This document shows positions 1 to 6,721 of a stretch of 11,437 nt of DNA, piece by piece. The DNA lies in NCBI GenBank assembly GCA_964509845.1, contig CAZDZG010000033.1:1-11437 (forward strand), given 5' to 3'. This DNA is from WYZ-LMO6 sp964509845. GTDB lineage: Archaea; Hadarchaeota; Hadarchaeia; Hadarchaeales; WYZ-LMO6. The notes beneath the pieces were generated by a model that made no database searches, had not been told where the DNA came from, and saw only the letters and a list, made by a program, of their open reading frames with translations. A program made the translations under genes and the position numbers. Each line of letters opens with the position of its first letter. Position 1 is the stretch's first letter.

Positions 1-861
1 CTCCACCACCCTGGAGAGGTCTTCCAGGTAAGCCTCCAGGTCGAAAACCGGCTTCCCTCCCCTGCTCCTCACCCCCAGCAGCTTCTCCGGCGGGGGGGGA
101 GGGAGGTCCAGGATTTCCTGCTCCAGCCTGTAAGCGGTAACGTACTCCAGCTTTCCCGGGTAGGGTGGTGAGGTGATCACGGCGTCGAAGGATTCCTCCT
201 CCAGCTCCACCTCCCTGACGTCCCCCTCCACCACCCTGACCTCCGCCCCCCTGGTCTGCAGCCTCTCGAGGTCATCGCACATCCACCCTATCCTCCTGGC
301 CAGGGCCTCCCGGAGGGGGGGAACCCTTCTCTCCCTCACCTTCAGCACCGCCCCGTCCCTCACGGCCCAGCTGCACTCCGCGGCGGCCAGGGCCAGCGCC
401 GCGAGGAAAAATTCCCTCTCCCCCCCTCCCCTCTCCAGGATCCTCTCCTTGAAGAAGAGGAGGTCCTGGAGGGTGCCGGGGGGGAAGAACCTTTTGAGGA
501 AGGGGGAAGGGGTGAGCTGGGGAGGGCGGAAGGAACTGGAGAGGAGCTCCTCCGCCCCCTTCCTCAGGGAGGGCACGTCGTAATCGGCGAGCCCCACCCT
601 GCAGAAGAAGAGGAAGACGGGATGCACCTCATATCCCACCCCTCCCACCCCCAGCTCCTTGCAGGCGAGCAGGGTGGTCCCCTTTCCGCAGAAGGGATCC
701 AGCACCCTGTCCTCCCTCCAGAGCCAGAGGTTCTGCAGGAGCATCACCACCAGGGGCCTGGAGAAGGCCTCCTTAAGGGGGAACCAGCCGTAGACGGGGA
801 GCCCACGGTTGGGGAGATCGGTGGCCAGCTTGCCGAGCCTCAGGTTCTTCACCAGTTTCAA
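1..861 (-). CDS. DNA methyltransferase-like protein (N4-cytosine/N6-adenine type), partial, C-terminus beyond left edge
   Basis: An open frame of 287 codons runs off the left edge, so the C-terminus is missing. Two SAM-methyltransferase motifs are clear. Residues 55-63 read DPFCGKGTT (motif I, SAM binding) and residues 230-234 read TSPPY (motif IV, catalytic). The SPPY form is typical of enzymes that methylate an exocyclic amino group in DNA, often N4 of cytosine; RNA enzymes of the Trm11 group usually have DPPY or NPPY. Motif I precedes motif IV, as in alpha/gamma-type order. I chose the TTG at 861-859, which overlaps the rfcL stop (TTGA) and has GGTGAG three bases upstream (870-865). GTG at 852-850 is an in-frame alternative. 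The gene is probably co-transcribed with rfcL. No restriction endonuclease is visible, so it may be an orphan methylase. The family call is firm; DNA as substrate and the base modified are inferences. Confidence 0.8.
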   Translation of the reverse strand, partial: MKLVKNLRLGKLATDLPNRGLPVYGWFPLKEAFSRPLVVMLLQNLWLWREDRVLDPFCGKGTTLLACKELGVGGVGYEVHPVFLFFCRVGLADYDVPSLRKGAEELLSSSFRPPQLTPSPFLKRFFPPGTLQDLLFFKERILERGGGEREFFLAALALAAAECSWAVRDGAVLKVRERRVPPLREALARRIGWMCDDLERLQTRGAEVRVVEGDVREVELEEESFDAVITSPPYPGKLEYVTAYRLEQEILDLPPPPPEKLLGVRSRGGKPVFDLEAYLEDLSRVVE

Positions 862-2063
862 GCCCTCACCAGCTCCCTCAGGTACTCCCTCTCCTCCTCC
901 GTGAGCTCCAGCTCCTCCGCCACTCCGTGTTTCTTCTCCGCTATGATGGCCAGGTAGCGGAGCTGCCCCCTGGTCACCCTGGAGGAGGTATGGGTCCTCA
1001 GGGCCCACTTCCTGGCCACCGAGTCCCTAACCGTTCGCTCGCGTCGGGTTTGGGCATAGAGGATGGCGGAGCTGGGATACTGAAGCCTCCGTGGGACGAA
1101 CTCCCCCTCCCTCAGCAGGGAGGATCCCGAGCCCATGAGTTCCGAGGCGTAGCTCCAGAGCCCGTAGTGGCCCGTCCTCACGGCCCTGGCCAGGAAGAGG
1201 TCGGCCTTGGAGAGGGCCTCGTACAACCTGGCCCGGTCCCGCGGGTTGAGGGAGAGGGGAAGGTTCTCGCTTATCCACCCCAGCACCTCGTCGGGGGGAA
1301 GATCCAGCTCCATGAGTTTCCTCCTCCCCTCCTCCACCGAGGAGAGGTGCGGAAGGGCCCCCAGCACCGCGAAAACGTTGGTCTCCAGCTCCCTCAGGTA
1401 AAGGGCCAGGTCCTTTATCCCACATTTCTTCTTTCCCGCGCAGGAGGTCTGAAGGTCGTTGATGGCCGCCCTGGCATCGCCCCTGGCGGCCTCCGCTATT
1501 CTCCTCAGGGCCAGGGGCTCGGCCTCTATTCCCTCCTCCCTGCAGATCCTGCGCAGGATCTCCTCTATCTCCGAGGGGGTGAGGCGCCTGAAGTTGACCT
1601 CCAGGCACAGCTTCCTGAGGTCGGCGGGAAGGGCCCTGGGATCGTTGGCGGTGAGGATGAGGGGGTTGACGGTGGTCTGCAGGATCTCCTTCACCGCCCT
1701 GTGCCCTCCCCTGTCCTGCTGCGGGTGGAGGTTGTCGGCCTCGTCCAGCACCACCAGCCTCCTCTCCCCACCCGTCAGGGTCCCCGTCACCGCGGCCTCC
1801 CCGGCCACCCTCTTCAGCACCTCAAAGGTGCGCTGGTCGCTGGCGTTGAGCTGGATGAGGTCCCAGCCCATCTCCCTTGCCACGGCCTGCGCCGCCGTGG
1901 TCTTCCCCGAGCCAGGGGGACCGTAGAGCAGCAGGGCCTTTTTCTCCGGGCTCCCCCTCCTCCACCCCTCCATCCACTGCCTTATCCGCTGGAGGGCGGC
2001 CTTCTGCCCCACCATCTCCGCAAGCCTCGTCGGTCTGTACTTCTCCGCCCAGGGTAGGGACAC
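858..2063 (-). CDS. rfcL: Replication factor C large subunit (clamp loader)
   Basis: This 401-residue AAA+ ATPase is the large subunit of archaeal RFC, which opens and loads the PCNA sliding clamp at primer-template junctions. Visible motifs are the N-terminal WAEKYRP box (5-11), Walker A GPPGSGKT (48-55), the LNASDQRT stretch (72-79) typical of the large rather than the small subunit, Walker B LVVLDEAD (103-110) and sensor 1 TAND (138-141). The start is GTG at 2063-2061, which puts the WAEKYRP box at the usual place. No strong Shine-Dalgarno sequence is seen, but a TTTTA/TAAAA box lies about 26 nt upstream, which suggests a leaderless message. The protein is shorter than many archaeal RfcL (often near 480 residues) and ends in EREYLRELVRA, with no PCNA-binding QxxLxxFF-like tail. 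The small subunit gene is not in this window. It is transcribed away from mre11. Confidence 0.95.
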   Translation of the reverse strand: MSLPWAEKYRPTRLAEMVGQKAALQRIRQWMEGWRRGSPEKKALLLYGPPGSGKTTAAQAVAREMGWDLIQLNASDQRTFEVLKRVAGEAAVTGTLTGGERRLVVLDEADNLHPQQDRGGHRAVKEILQTTVNPLILTANDPRALPADLRKLCLEVNFRRLTPSEIEEILRRICREEGIEAEPLALRRIAEAARGDARAAINDLQTSCAGKKKCGIKDLALYLRELETNVFAVLGALPHLSSVEEGRRKLMELDLPPDEVLGWISENLPLSLNPRDRARLYEALSKADLFLARAVRTGHYGLWSYASELMGSGSSLLREGEFVPRRLQYPSSAILYAQTRRERTVRDSVARKWALRTHTSSRVTRGQLRYLAIIAEKKHGVAEELELTEEEREYLRELVRA

Positions 2064-2131
2064 CGTAGGAGATGGTCGGGCAACGATTTTACCCCAACGG
2101 TTTTAGCCAGAGAAAGGATTAGGGGGTAGGC
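2064..2131. promoter_or_regulatory. Divergent promoter region between rfcL and mre11
   Basis: This 68-bp spacer contains the only AT-rich patches nearby. One TTTTA box (2087-2091, TAAAA on the minus strand) is centred about 26 nt from the rfcL start. A second (2101-2105) is centred about 29 nt from the mre11 start. These are the distances expected when an archaeal TATA box directs transcription to begin at or just before the start codon. Both boxes are weak matches to the archaeal consensus, so their assignment is an inference from position. Confidence 0.5.
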
Positions 2132-3400
2132 TTGAGGCTGGCGGTGATAGGAGACACCCACCTCGGGGCCAAGTGGGGAACGGCCAGGGAGGGGGATTCC
2201 TTCGAGCAGGCGGAGGAGGCGCTGCGCAGGGCGGTCAGGGAGGGGGCCGACCTCATCCTCCTGCTGGGGGACCTCTTCGACAGCCGTACCCCCAGACCCG
2301 AGGTCTGGACCAGGGCCATGAGGATCTTCACCCTGCCCAGGGTGGAGAAGGGGGGACTGAGGCTGGTGGGGGTGATGGGGAAGGATGAGGGGGAGATCTC
2401 CCCCCTCTCCCTGCAGGGGGTGCCCGTGGTGGCCCTGCACGGGAACCACGAAAGCAGGACGGAGGGTCTGAAGAACCCGGTGGAGGTTCTGGAGGCGGCG
2501 GGGATGCTGATTCACCTCCACAGGGAGACGGTGATCTTTGAGGGGGAGGACGGAAGGGTGGCGGTGCACGGGATGAGCTACGTTCCGGAGAGGTACGCCA
2601 GGAGCCTCCTCCAGACCTGGGATCCCAGGCCGGTGGAGGGGGCTCTCAACGTGCTCATGCTCCACCAGTCCCTGGGGCAGTTCGTCTTTTCCCGGGAGGA
2701 GAGGCCAGGCCTCTCCCCGGAGGACCTTCCCCCCGGCTTCGACCTCTACCTCTGCGGGCACGTTCACTGCCGGGCGGAGGCCTCCCTGCGCGGCAGGCCC
2801 CTCCTCTTCCCAGGGAGCACCGAGCGAACCCAGCTTCTGCCGGAGGAGGCGCAGCTCAGGAAGGGCTTTTACCTGGTGGAGGAGGATGGATATCGCTTCG
2901 TGGAGCTCGAGACCCCCAGGGACTTCTTCTACGAGGAGGTGGAGGCCGGGGGGAAGGATGTGCTGACCCTCCAGCGGGAGATCAGGGAGAGGGTGGAGGC
3001 CCTGCTTTCCAGGGAGAGGAGGAACAGGAGCAAGCCCCCCCTCATCCGCCTGAAGCTGAAGGGGAGGCTGGCCAGGGGTAAGAAGAGCGATCTGGATCCC
3101 TTCTCCCTGGAGGAGGAGTTTTCGGACAGGGCCCTGCTGGTGGTGAGCAGGGAGGAGCTCTCCTCCTCCTCCGAGCCGGAGGGAGGGGAGTGGCTGAGGA
3201 GGATGGAGGAGACGGCGACCATCGAGGAGAGGACCCTCCGCCTTCTCGAGGAGCAGCTCTCCCAGCTGGGGTATTCCTTCGGGCTGGAGGCGAGGAGCCT
3301 CTACCACCTCCTGCTGGAGGGGAAGGAAGAGGAGGTGGAGGAGAAGGTGAGGGCCTACGTGAGGAGGATGGTGGAGCTGGAGCTGGAGGGAGGGCGGTGA
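2132..3400 (+). CDS. mre11: Mre11 nuclease (DNA double-strand break repair)
   Basis: This 422-residue metallophosphoesterase is the nuclease partner of Rad50; the complex trims and tethers broken DNA ends. The metal-binding motifs are complete: GDTHLG with D8 and H10, GDLFD with D47, HGNHE with N105 and the general acid H106, H178 in LHQS, and CGHVH with H210 and H212. Compared with Pyrococcus Mre11 (D8, H10, D49, N84, H85, H173, H206, H208), the interval from motif II to motif III is about 23 residues longer, which implies an insertion around residues 70-98. The start is TTG at 2132, which puts the GDTH motif at residue 7; a G-rich stretch (2122-2130) lies just upstream. The stop overlaps the rad50 start by 4 nt (GTGA), so the two are probably translationally coupled. 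HerA and NurA, the usual archaeal partners, are not beside it. Confidence 0.96.
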   Translation: MRLAVIGDTHLGAKWGTAREGDSFEQAEEALRRAVREGADLILLLGDLFDSRTPRPEVWTRAMRIFTLPRVEKGGLRLVGVMGKDEGEISPLSLQGVPVVALHGNHESRTEGLKNPVEVLEAAGMLIHLHRETVIFEGEDGRVAVHGMSYVPERYARSLLQTWDPRPVEGALNVLMLHQSLGQFVFSREERPGLSPEDLPPGFDLYLCGHVHCRAEASLRGRPLLFPGSTERTQLLPEEAQLRKGFYLVEEDGYRFVELETPRDFFYEEVEAGGKDVLTLQREIRERVEALLSRERRNRSKPPLIRLKLKGRLARGKKSDLDPFSLEEEFSDRALLVVSREELSSSSEPEGGEWLRRMEETATIEERTLRLLEEQLSQLGYSFGLEARSLYHLLLEGKEEEVEEKVRAYVRRMVELELEGGR

Positions 3401-5772
3401 TCACCAGGGTCAGGCTCAGGAACTGGAAGTCGCATGCCGATACCGAGCTCAGGCTGGGGGACGGCACCAACCTGCTGGTCGGGGGGATGGGGAGCGGGAA
3501 GAGCAGCGTGCTGGAGGCCATCTCCATGGGCCTCTTCGGCACCGTTCCAGGCCTGAGGGAAAGGGGGCTCAGGCTGGAGGACCTCATCAGGAACAGGCCC
3601 GAGCCCTCGGACTCGGCGGAGGTGGAGGTGGGCTTCCTCACCCCAGAGGGGGAGGAGTACGTGGTGAGGAGGGTGATAAGGAGGAAGGGGGCCACCTTCT
3701 CCGAGCTCCGCAGGGCGGACGGGCAGGTGGTGGAGACCGAGAGCTCGCAGAAGGTCACGGAGAGGGTGGAGAAGCTGTTGGGCGTGAGCTACGAGCTCTT
3801 CGAGAGGGCGATCTACTCCCAGCAGAACAGGCTCGATTACTTCCTTTCCCTCCGCCCCTCCGAGAGGAGGAAGAAAATAGACGAGCTGATGGGGATGGAC
3901 AAGCTGGAGGAGGCCAGGCAGAGGCTCGGCACCCTCTCCCGCCGCCTGGCCAGGGAGGCGGAGGAGAGGGGGAGGGAGGTTAGGGAGGGGAGGAGGGAGG
4001 AGCTCCTGGAGCAGCTGAGGGTGCTGGAGGAGGAGATGAGGGAGGGCGAGCGGAGGCTGGAGGAGCTCAGGAGGAGGGAGCTGGAGCTCTCCTCCAGGGT
4101 TCAGGAGCTGGGCAGGAGGCTGGAGGAAATGGAGGGGCTGAGGAGGAGACTGGAGGAGCTGAGGAGGAGGGCGGGGGAGGAGGAGGCCAGGATGAGGGAG
4201 CTGGGGAGAAGGCTGGAGGAGGTGGAGGCGGGGCTGGGAGGGCCCCCACGGCTCGAGGAGCTGGAGAGGGAGGCCAAGGAGGCGGAGGAGGCCTACGCCG
4301 GGGCGGTGAGGAGGGAGGAGGAACTGGGGGCCAGGCTGGCGGAGGCGGAGGGGAGGGCGGGGAGCCTCAGGGGGGAGCTGAAGACCCTAAGGGACAGGGA
4401 GGAGGGGCTGAGGAGGGAACTGAGGGAGAAGGAGGAAAAGGAGAGGGAACTGAGGGGGCTGGAGGGCCTTCCCCTCAAGCTCGAGGAGGTGAGGGCGGAG
4501 GGAAGGAGGCTGAGGGAGGAGCTGGCCAGGGTGGAGGCCAGGCAGGAGGAGGTGAGGAGGGGGCTGGAGGAGCTCTCCAGGGCCGGCCCCGTCTGCCCCG
4601 TGTGCGAGACCCCGCTGGGGGAGGAAAAGAAGGAAGAGCTGAGGGCCAGGCGCCAGCGGGAGCTGCAGGAGCTGGAGAGGAGGAGGGAGGAGCTGGAGGA
4701 GGCCAAGAGGGAACTGGAAGAGGAGGAGAGGAGGCTGCAGGGGGAGGAGAGGAGGATGAGGAGGCTGGAGGGGGAGGTGGCGGGCCTTTCCAGGCTGAGG
4801 GGGGAGCTGGAGGAGGTGGTGAGGAGGAGGGAGGAGAGGGGGAGGGAGCTGGAGGCCCTGGAGAGGGAGCTGGGGAACCTGAGGGAGGAGCACCGGAAGG
4901 CCAGGAGGGGAAGGGAGGAGGCGGAGGGGAGGAGGAGGGAGGCCCTGGAGAGGTGGAAGCTGGGGAAGGAATTTGAGAGGCTGCAGAGGGAGCTGAGGGA
5001 AATCAAGCTGCGCCACCTGAAGCTGAGGAGGGAAGTGTGGGGGCTGGAGAGGGAGTACAGGGAGGAGGAGGAGAGGAGGACGAGGGAGGAGTACCAGGTC
5101 CTTTCCTCCGAGCTGGGGAGGATCAGGGGGGAGCTGGGGGCGCTGGAAAAGCTGGTGGAGGAGAGGAGGGGGAGGGCGGAGCTCCTCGGGAGGGAACTGA
5201 GGGAGCTGAGGAGGAAGGAACTGGAGTCCCTGAGGCTGAGGGAGGCCTCGGAAGCCCTCTCCCTTCTCCAGCAGGCCCTTCAGAGGACCCAGGCCGTGAT
5301 GCGCTTTCTCTTCGTGCAGAGGGTGAACGAGCTCATGGAGGACCTCTGGGCGGAGGTCTACCCGTACGGCGATTATACCTCCCTCAGGCTCTCCGTGGGG
5401 GAGGGGGGAGATTACGAGTTCGAGCTCAGGGACAGGAGGGGGAACTGGCTCTCCGTGGAGGGGGTGGCCAGCGGCGGGGAGAGGACCGATGCCTGCTTCG
5501 TGATGAGGGTGGCCCTGGCCCTGGCCCTGGCCCCCAAGCTGGGCTGGATCGCGCTGGACGAGCCCACCCACAACCTGGACGCCGAGGCCATTCAGGAGCT
5601 CGCCAGGGTGCTCCGCGAGCGCCTCCCCTCCCTCGTTCGCCAGGTCCTCCTCATCACCCACGAGGAGAGGCTGGAGGCTGCCGTGAGCGGCTACCTCTAT
5701 CGCTTCCACCGGGACAAGGAGAGGGAGGGTCCCACGGTGGTGGAGCAGGTCCCCCTCCCCCCTGCGTTTTAA
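3397..5772 (+). CDS. rad50: Rad50 ATPase (SMC-like, zinc-hook protein)
   Basis: This 791-residue ABC-type ATPase forms the Mre11-Rad50 complex, in which ATP binding closes the heads and the coiled coils tether DNA. The N-terminal lobe has Walker A GGMGSGKS (29-36) and the Q-loop YSQQN (140-144). A long Glu/Arg/Leu coiled coil covers roughly 155-650 and is split at its midpoint by the zinc hook CPVC (C400, C403). The C-terminal lobe has the signature SGGE (692-695), Walker B ALDEPT (719-724), the D-loop NLD (726-728) and H755. The frame is open further upstream, but that part overlaps mre11 and is compositional noise. GTG at 3397 gives a standard N-terminus (ITRVRLRNWKSH), a GTGA overlap with the mre11 stop and a GGAGGG ribosome site just upstream. 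The protein is shorter than Pyrococcus Rad50 (about 880), probably through a shorter coil. Its coil-coding DNA is strikingly purine-rich on this strand. Confidence 0.97.
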   Translation: MITRVRLRNWKSHADTELRLGDGTNLLVGGMGSGKSSVLEAISMGLFGTVPGLRERGLRLEDLIRNRPEPSDSAEVEVGFLTPEGEEYVVRRVIRRKGATFSELRRADGQVVETESSQKVTERVEKLLGVSYELFERAIYSQQNRLDYFLSLRPSERRKKIDELMGMDKLEEARQRLGTLSRRLAREAEERGREVREGRREELLEQLRVLEEEMREGERRLEELRRRELELSSRVQELGRRLEEMEGLRRRLEELRRRAGEEEARMRELGRRLEEVEAGLGGPPRLEELEREAKEAEEAYAGAVRREEELGARLAEAEGRAGSLRGELKTLRDREEGLRRELREKEEKERELRGLEGLPLKLEEVRAEGRRLREELARVEARQEEVRRGLEELSRAGPVCPVCETPLGEEKKEELRARRQRELQELERRREELEEAKRELEEEERRLQGEERRMRRLEGEVAGLSRLRGELEEVVRRREERGRELEALERELGNLREEHRKARRGREEAEGRRREALERWKLGKEFERLQRELREIKLRHLKLRREVWGLEREYREEEERRTREEYQVLSSELGRIRGELGALEKLVEERRGRAELLGRELRELRRKELESLRLREASEALSLLQQALQRTQAVMRFLFVQRVNELMEDLWAEVYPYGDYTSLRLSVGEGGDYEFELRDRRGNWLSVEGVASGGERTDACFVMRVALALALAPKLGWIALDEPTHNLDAEAIQELARVLRERLPSLVRQVLLITHEERLEAAVSGYLYRFHRDKEREGPTVVEQVPLPPAF

Positions 5773-5794
5773 GGGGGCAGGCCAAAGGTAGGGG

Positions 5795-6547
5795 ATGGGC
5801 AAGAAGGGAGTTAGGAGGTACCTCTGGGGGGTGGTGGCCCTCCTCCTCATCCTCTCCGCCTCCCTTGCCGTGATGGGGTACCAGGGGAGGGAGAGGGTGG
5901 CGGTGATAAGGATAGAGGGGGAGGTGCAGGACTTCAGTCACGCCGATCTCCTCTACAAGGCCCTGAGGGACCAGCGGGTGAAGGCGGTGGTGGTGGAGGT
6001 GAACAGCCCGGGGGGGACGGTGCAGGCCTGCTTCGAGACGGAGGAGGTCATGCGCCAGCTGAGGAAGGAAAAACCGGTGGTGGTCACGTGCGGGGAATAC
6101 GCCACCTCCGGGGCCTATCTCTTCTCCTCCGCCGCCAGCTACATCTTCGCCAGGAGCACCACCCTCACCGCCGGGCTGGGGGTGATAGCCATCTGGGTGA
6201 GCTACGAGAACTGGCTGGAGAAGGAAGGGATAAGGTACTACAGGTGGTGCACGGGGCAGCTGAAGGACCTGGGGGCGCCCTACCGGGGTCCCACCGAGGA
6301 GGAGAACCGCTACCTGCAGAGCCTGGTGGAGAACCTGCTGGAGGAGGCGATAGGGCGCATCAAGCGGAACCGTCCCGGCCTGGAGAACGTGCTGGAGTCC
6401 CTCAGGGACGGCTCCACCCTGTACGGGAAGGAGGCCCTGGAGCGGGGGCTGGTGGACAACCTGGGGACCTTTGAGGATGCGGTGAGGAAGGCCGGGGAGC
6501 TGGCGGGCCTGAGGAAGGGATCGTATCGTCTGGTCTACCTAAGATGA
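5795..6547 (+). CDS. sppA: SppA-like signal peptide peptidase (S49 family membrane serine protease)
   Basis: This 250-residue protein has an N-terminal membrane segment (about 10-28) after basic residues K3, K4, R7 and R8, which suggests a cytoplasmic N-terminus with the protease domain outside. The domain carries NSPGGT (70-75, oxyanion region), the probable nucleophile S105 in ATSGAY and the probable general base K157 in QLKD. The S105-K157 spacing of 52 equals that of the S/K dyads of Thermococcus SppA (162/214) and Bacillus SppA (147/199). NfeD-type proteases have a shorter spacing, so SppA fits better. Such enzymes cut signal peptides left in the membrane after secretion. ATG 5795 lies 22 bases after the rad50 stop, with a GGTAGGGG stretch directly upstream, so the gene is probably in the mre11-rad50 transcript. 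The functional link to DNA repair is unclear. It is complete and ends just before the N gap. Confidence 0.88.
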   Translation: MGKKGVRRYLWGVVALLLILSASLAVMGYQGRERVAVIRIEGEVQDFSHADLLYKALRDQRVKAVVVEVNSPGGTVQACFETEEVMRQLRKEKPVVVTCGEYATSGAYLFSSAASYIFARSTTLTAGLGVIAIWVSYENWLEKEGIRYYRWCTGQLKDLGAPYRGPTEEENRYLQSLVENLLEEAIGRIKRNRPGLENVLESLRDGSTLYGKEALERGLVDNLGTFEDAVRKAGELAGLRKGSYRLVYLR

Positions 6548-6548
6548 G

Positions 6549-6648
6549 NNNNNNNNNNNNNNNNNNNNNNNNNNNNNNNNNNNNNNNNNNNNNNNNNNNN
6601 NNNNNNNNNNNNNNNNNNNNNNNNNNNNNNNNNNNNNNNNNNNNNNNN
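6549..6648. other. Assembly gap of 100 N
   Basis: Exactly 100 N characters fill this interval. That number is the usual placeholder for a scaffold gap of unknown length, so the true distance and content between the sppA-like gene and the AbrB-like gene are not known. Genes may be missing here. Confidence 0.98.
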
Positions 6649-6653
6649 TTTCT

Positions 6654-6681
6654 TCCGGCACCCGGAGAACCACCGTCCGGG
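6654..6681. repeat. Three CCGG-centred short inverted repeats (alternative hairpins)
   Basis: TCCGG (6654-6658), CCGGA (6662-6666) and TCCGG (6676-6680) lie close together. The middle copy can pair with the first (3-nt loop) or the third (6-bp stem CCCGGA/TCCGGG, 9-nt loop), but not both. The element sits between the gap and the TATA box of the AbrB-like gene. It could be an operator, the terminator region of a gene lost in the gap, or a chance product of GC-rich sequence. Confidence 0.3.
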
Positions 6682-6685
6682 GACC

Positions 6686-6700
6686 AGAAAGGTTATAAAG
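6686..6700 (+). promoter_or_regulatory. TATA-box promoter of the AbrB-like gene
   Basis: TTATAAAG (6693-6700) preceded by the purine-rich GAAAGG is the best TATA/BRE match in the window. Its centre is about 25 nt from the ATG at 6722. In archaea transcription starts about 25 nt downstream of the TATA centre, so the message should be leaderless or nearly so. Confidence 0.7.
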
Positions 6701-6721
6701 AGGGGGAAAGGAAGCGATGGG

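Noticed and set aside
927..2057. A 376-codon plus-strand frame opposite rfcL
   Set aside because: Gly/Pro-rich shadow frame; rfcL motifs on the minus strand are unambiguous.
1..2063. A restriction-modification or other defence locus
   Set aside because: Only a methylase-like gene is seen, joined to a housekeeping replication gene; no nuclease, specificity or helicase subunit is visible.
1982..3307. A 441-codon frame antisense to mre11
   Set aside because: Low-complexity Pro/Leu/Gly/His product; mre11 has all catalytic motifs on the plus strand.
3190..3396. Upstream extension of the rad50 frame by 69 codons
   Set aside because: It lies wholly within mre11 and encodes Gly/Glu/Pro-rich noise; GTG 3397 gives the conserved Rad50 N-terminus.
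3479..3501. G-quadruplex in the Walker A coding region of rad50
   Set aside because: Only three separate G-runs of three or more are present in close range, so a standard four-run quadruplex is not supported.
4001..5240. Repeated GAGGAGG-like units as a tandem DNA repeat or CRISPR-like array
   Set aside because: The units are irregular, have no constant period or spacers, and are explained by Glu/Arg coiled-coil codons.
4387..5850. A 487-codon open frame antisense to rad50 (Pro/Leu-rich)
   Set aside because: It is the complement of GAG/AGG/CTG-rich coil codons, has low-complexity Pro/Leu/Gln content and no domain; rad50 on the other strand is certain.
6649..6692. Possible 3' part of a tRNA emerging from the gap (CCGGA arm, then GGGGACCA)
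   Set aside because: No 7-nt T-loop with the GTTCNANNC consensus on either strand; the hairpin loop is 9 nt.
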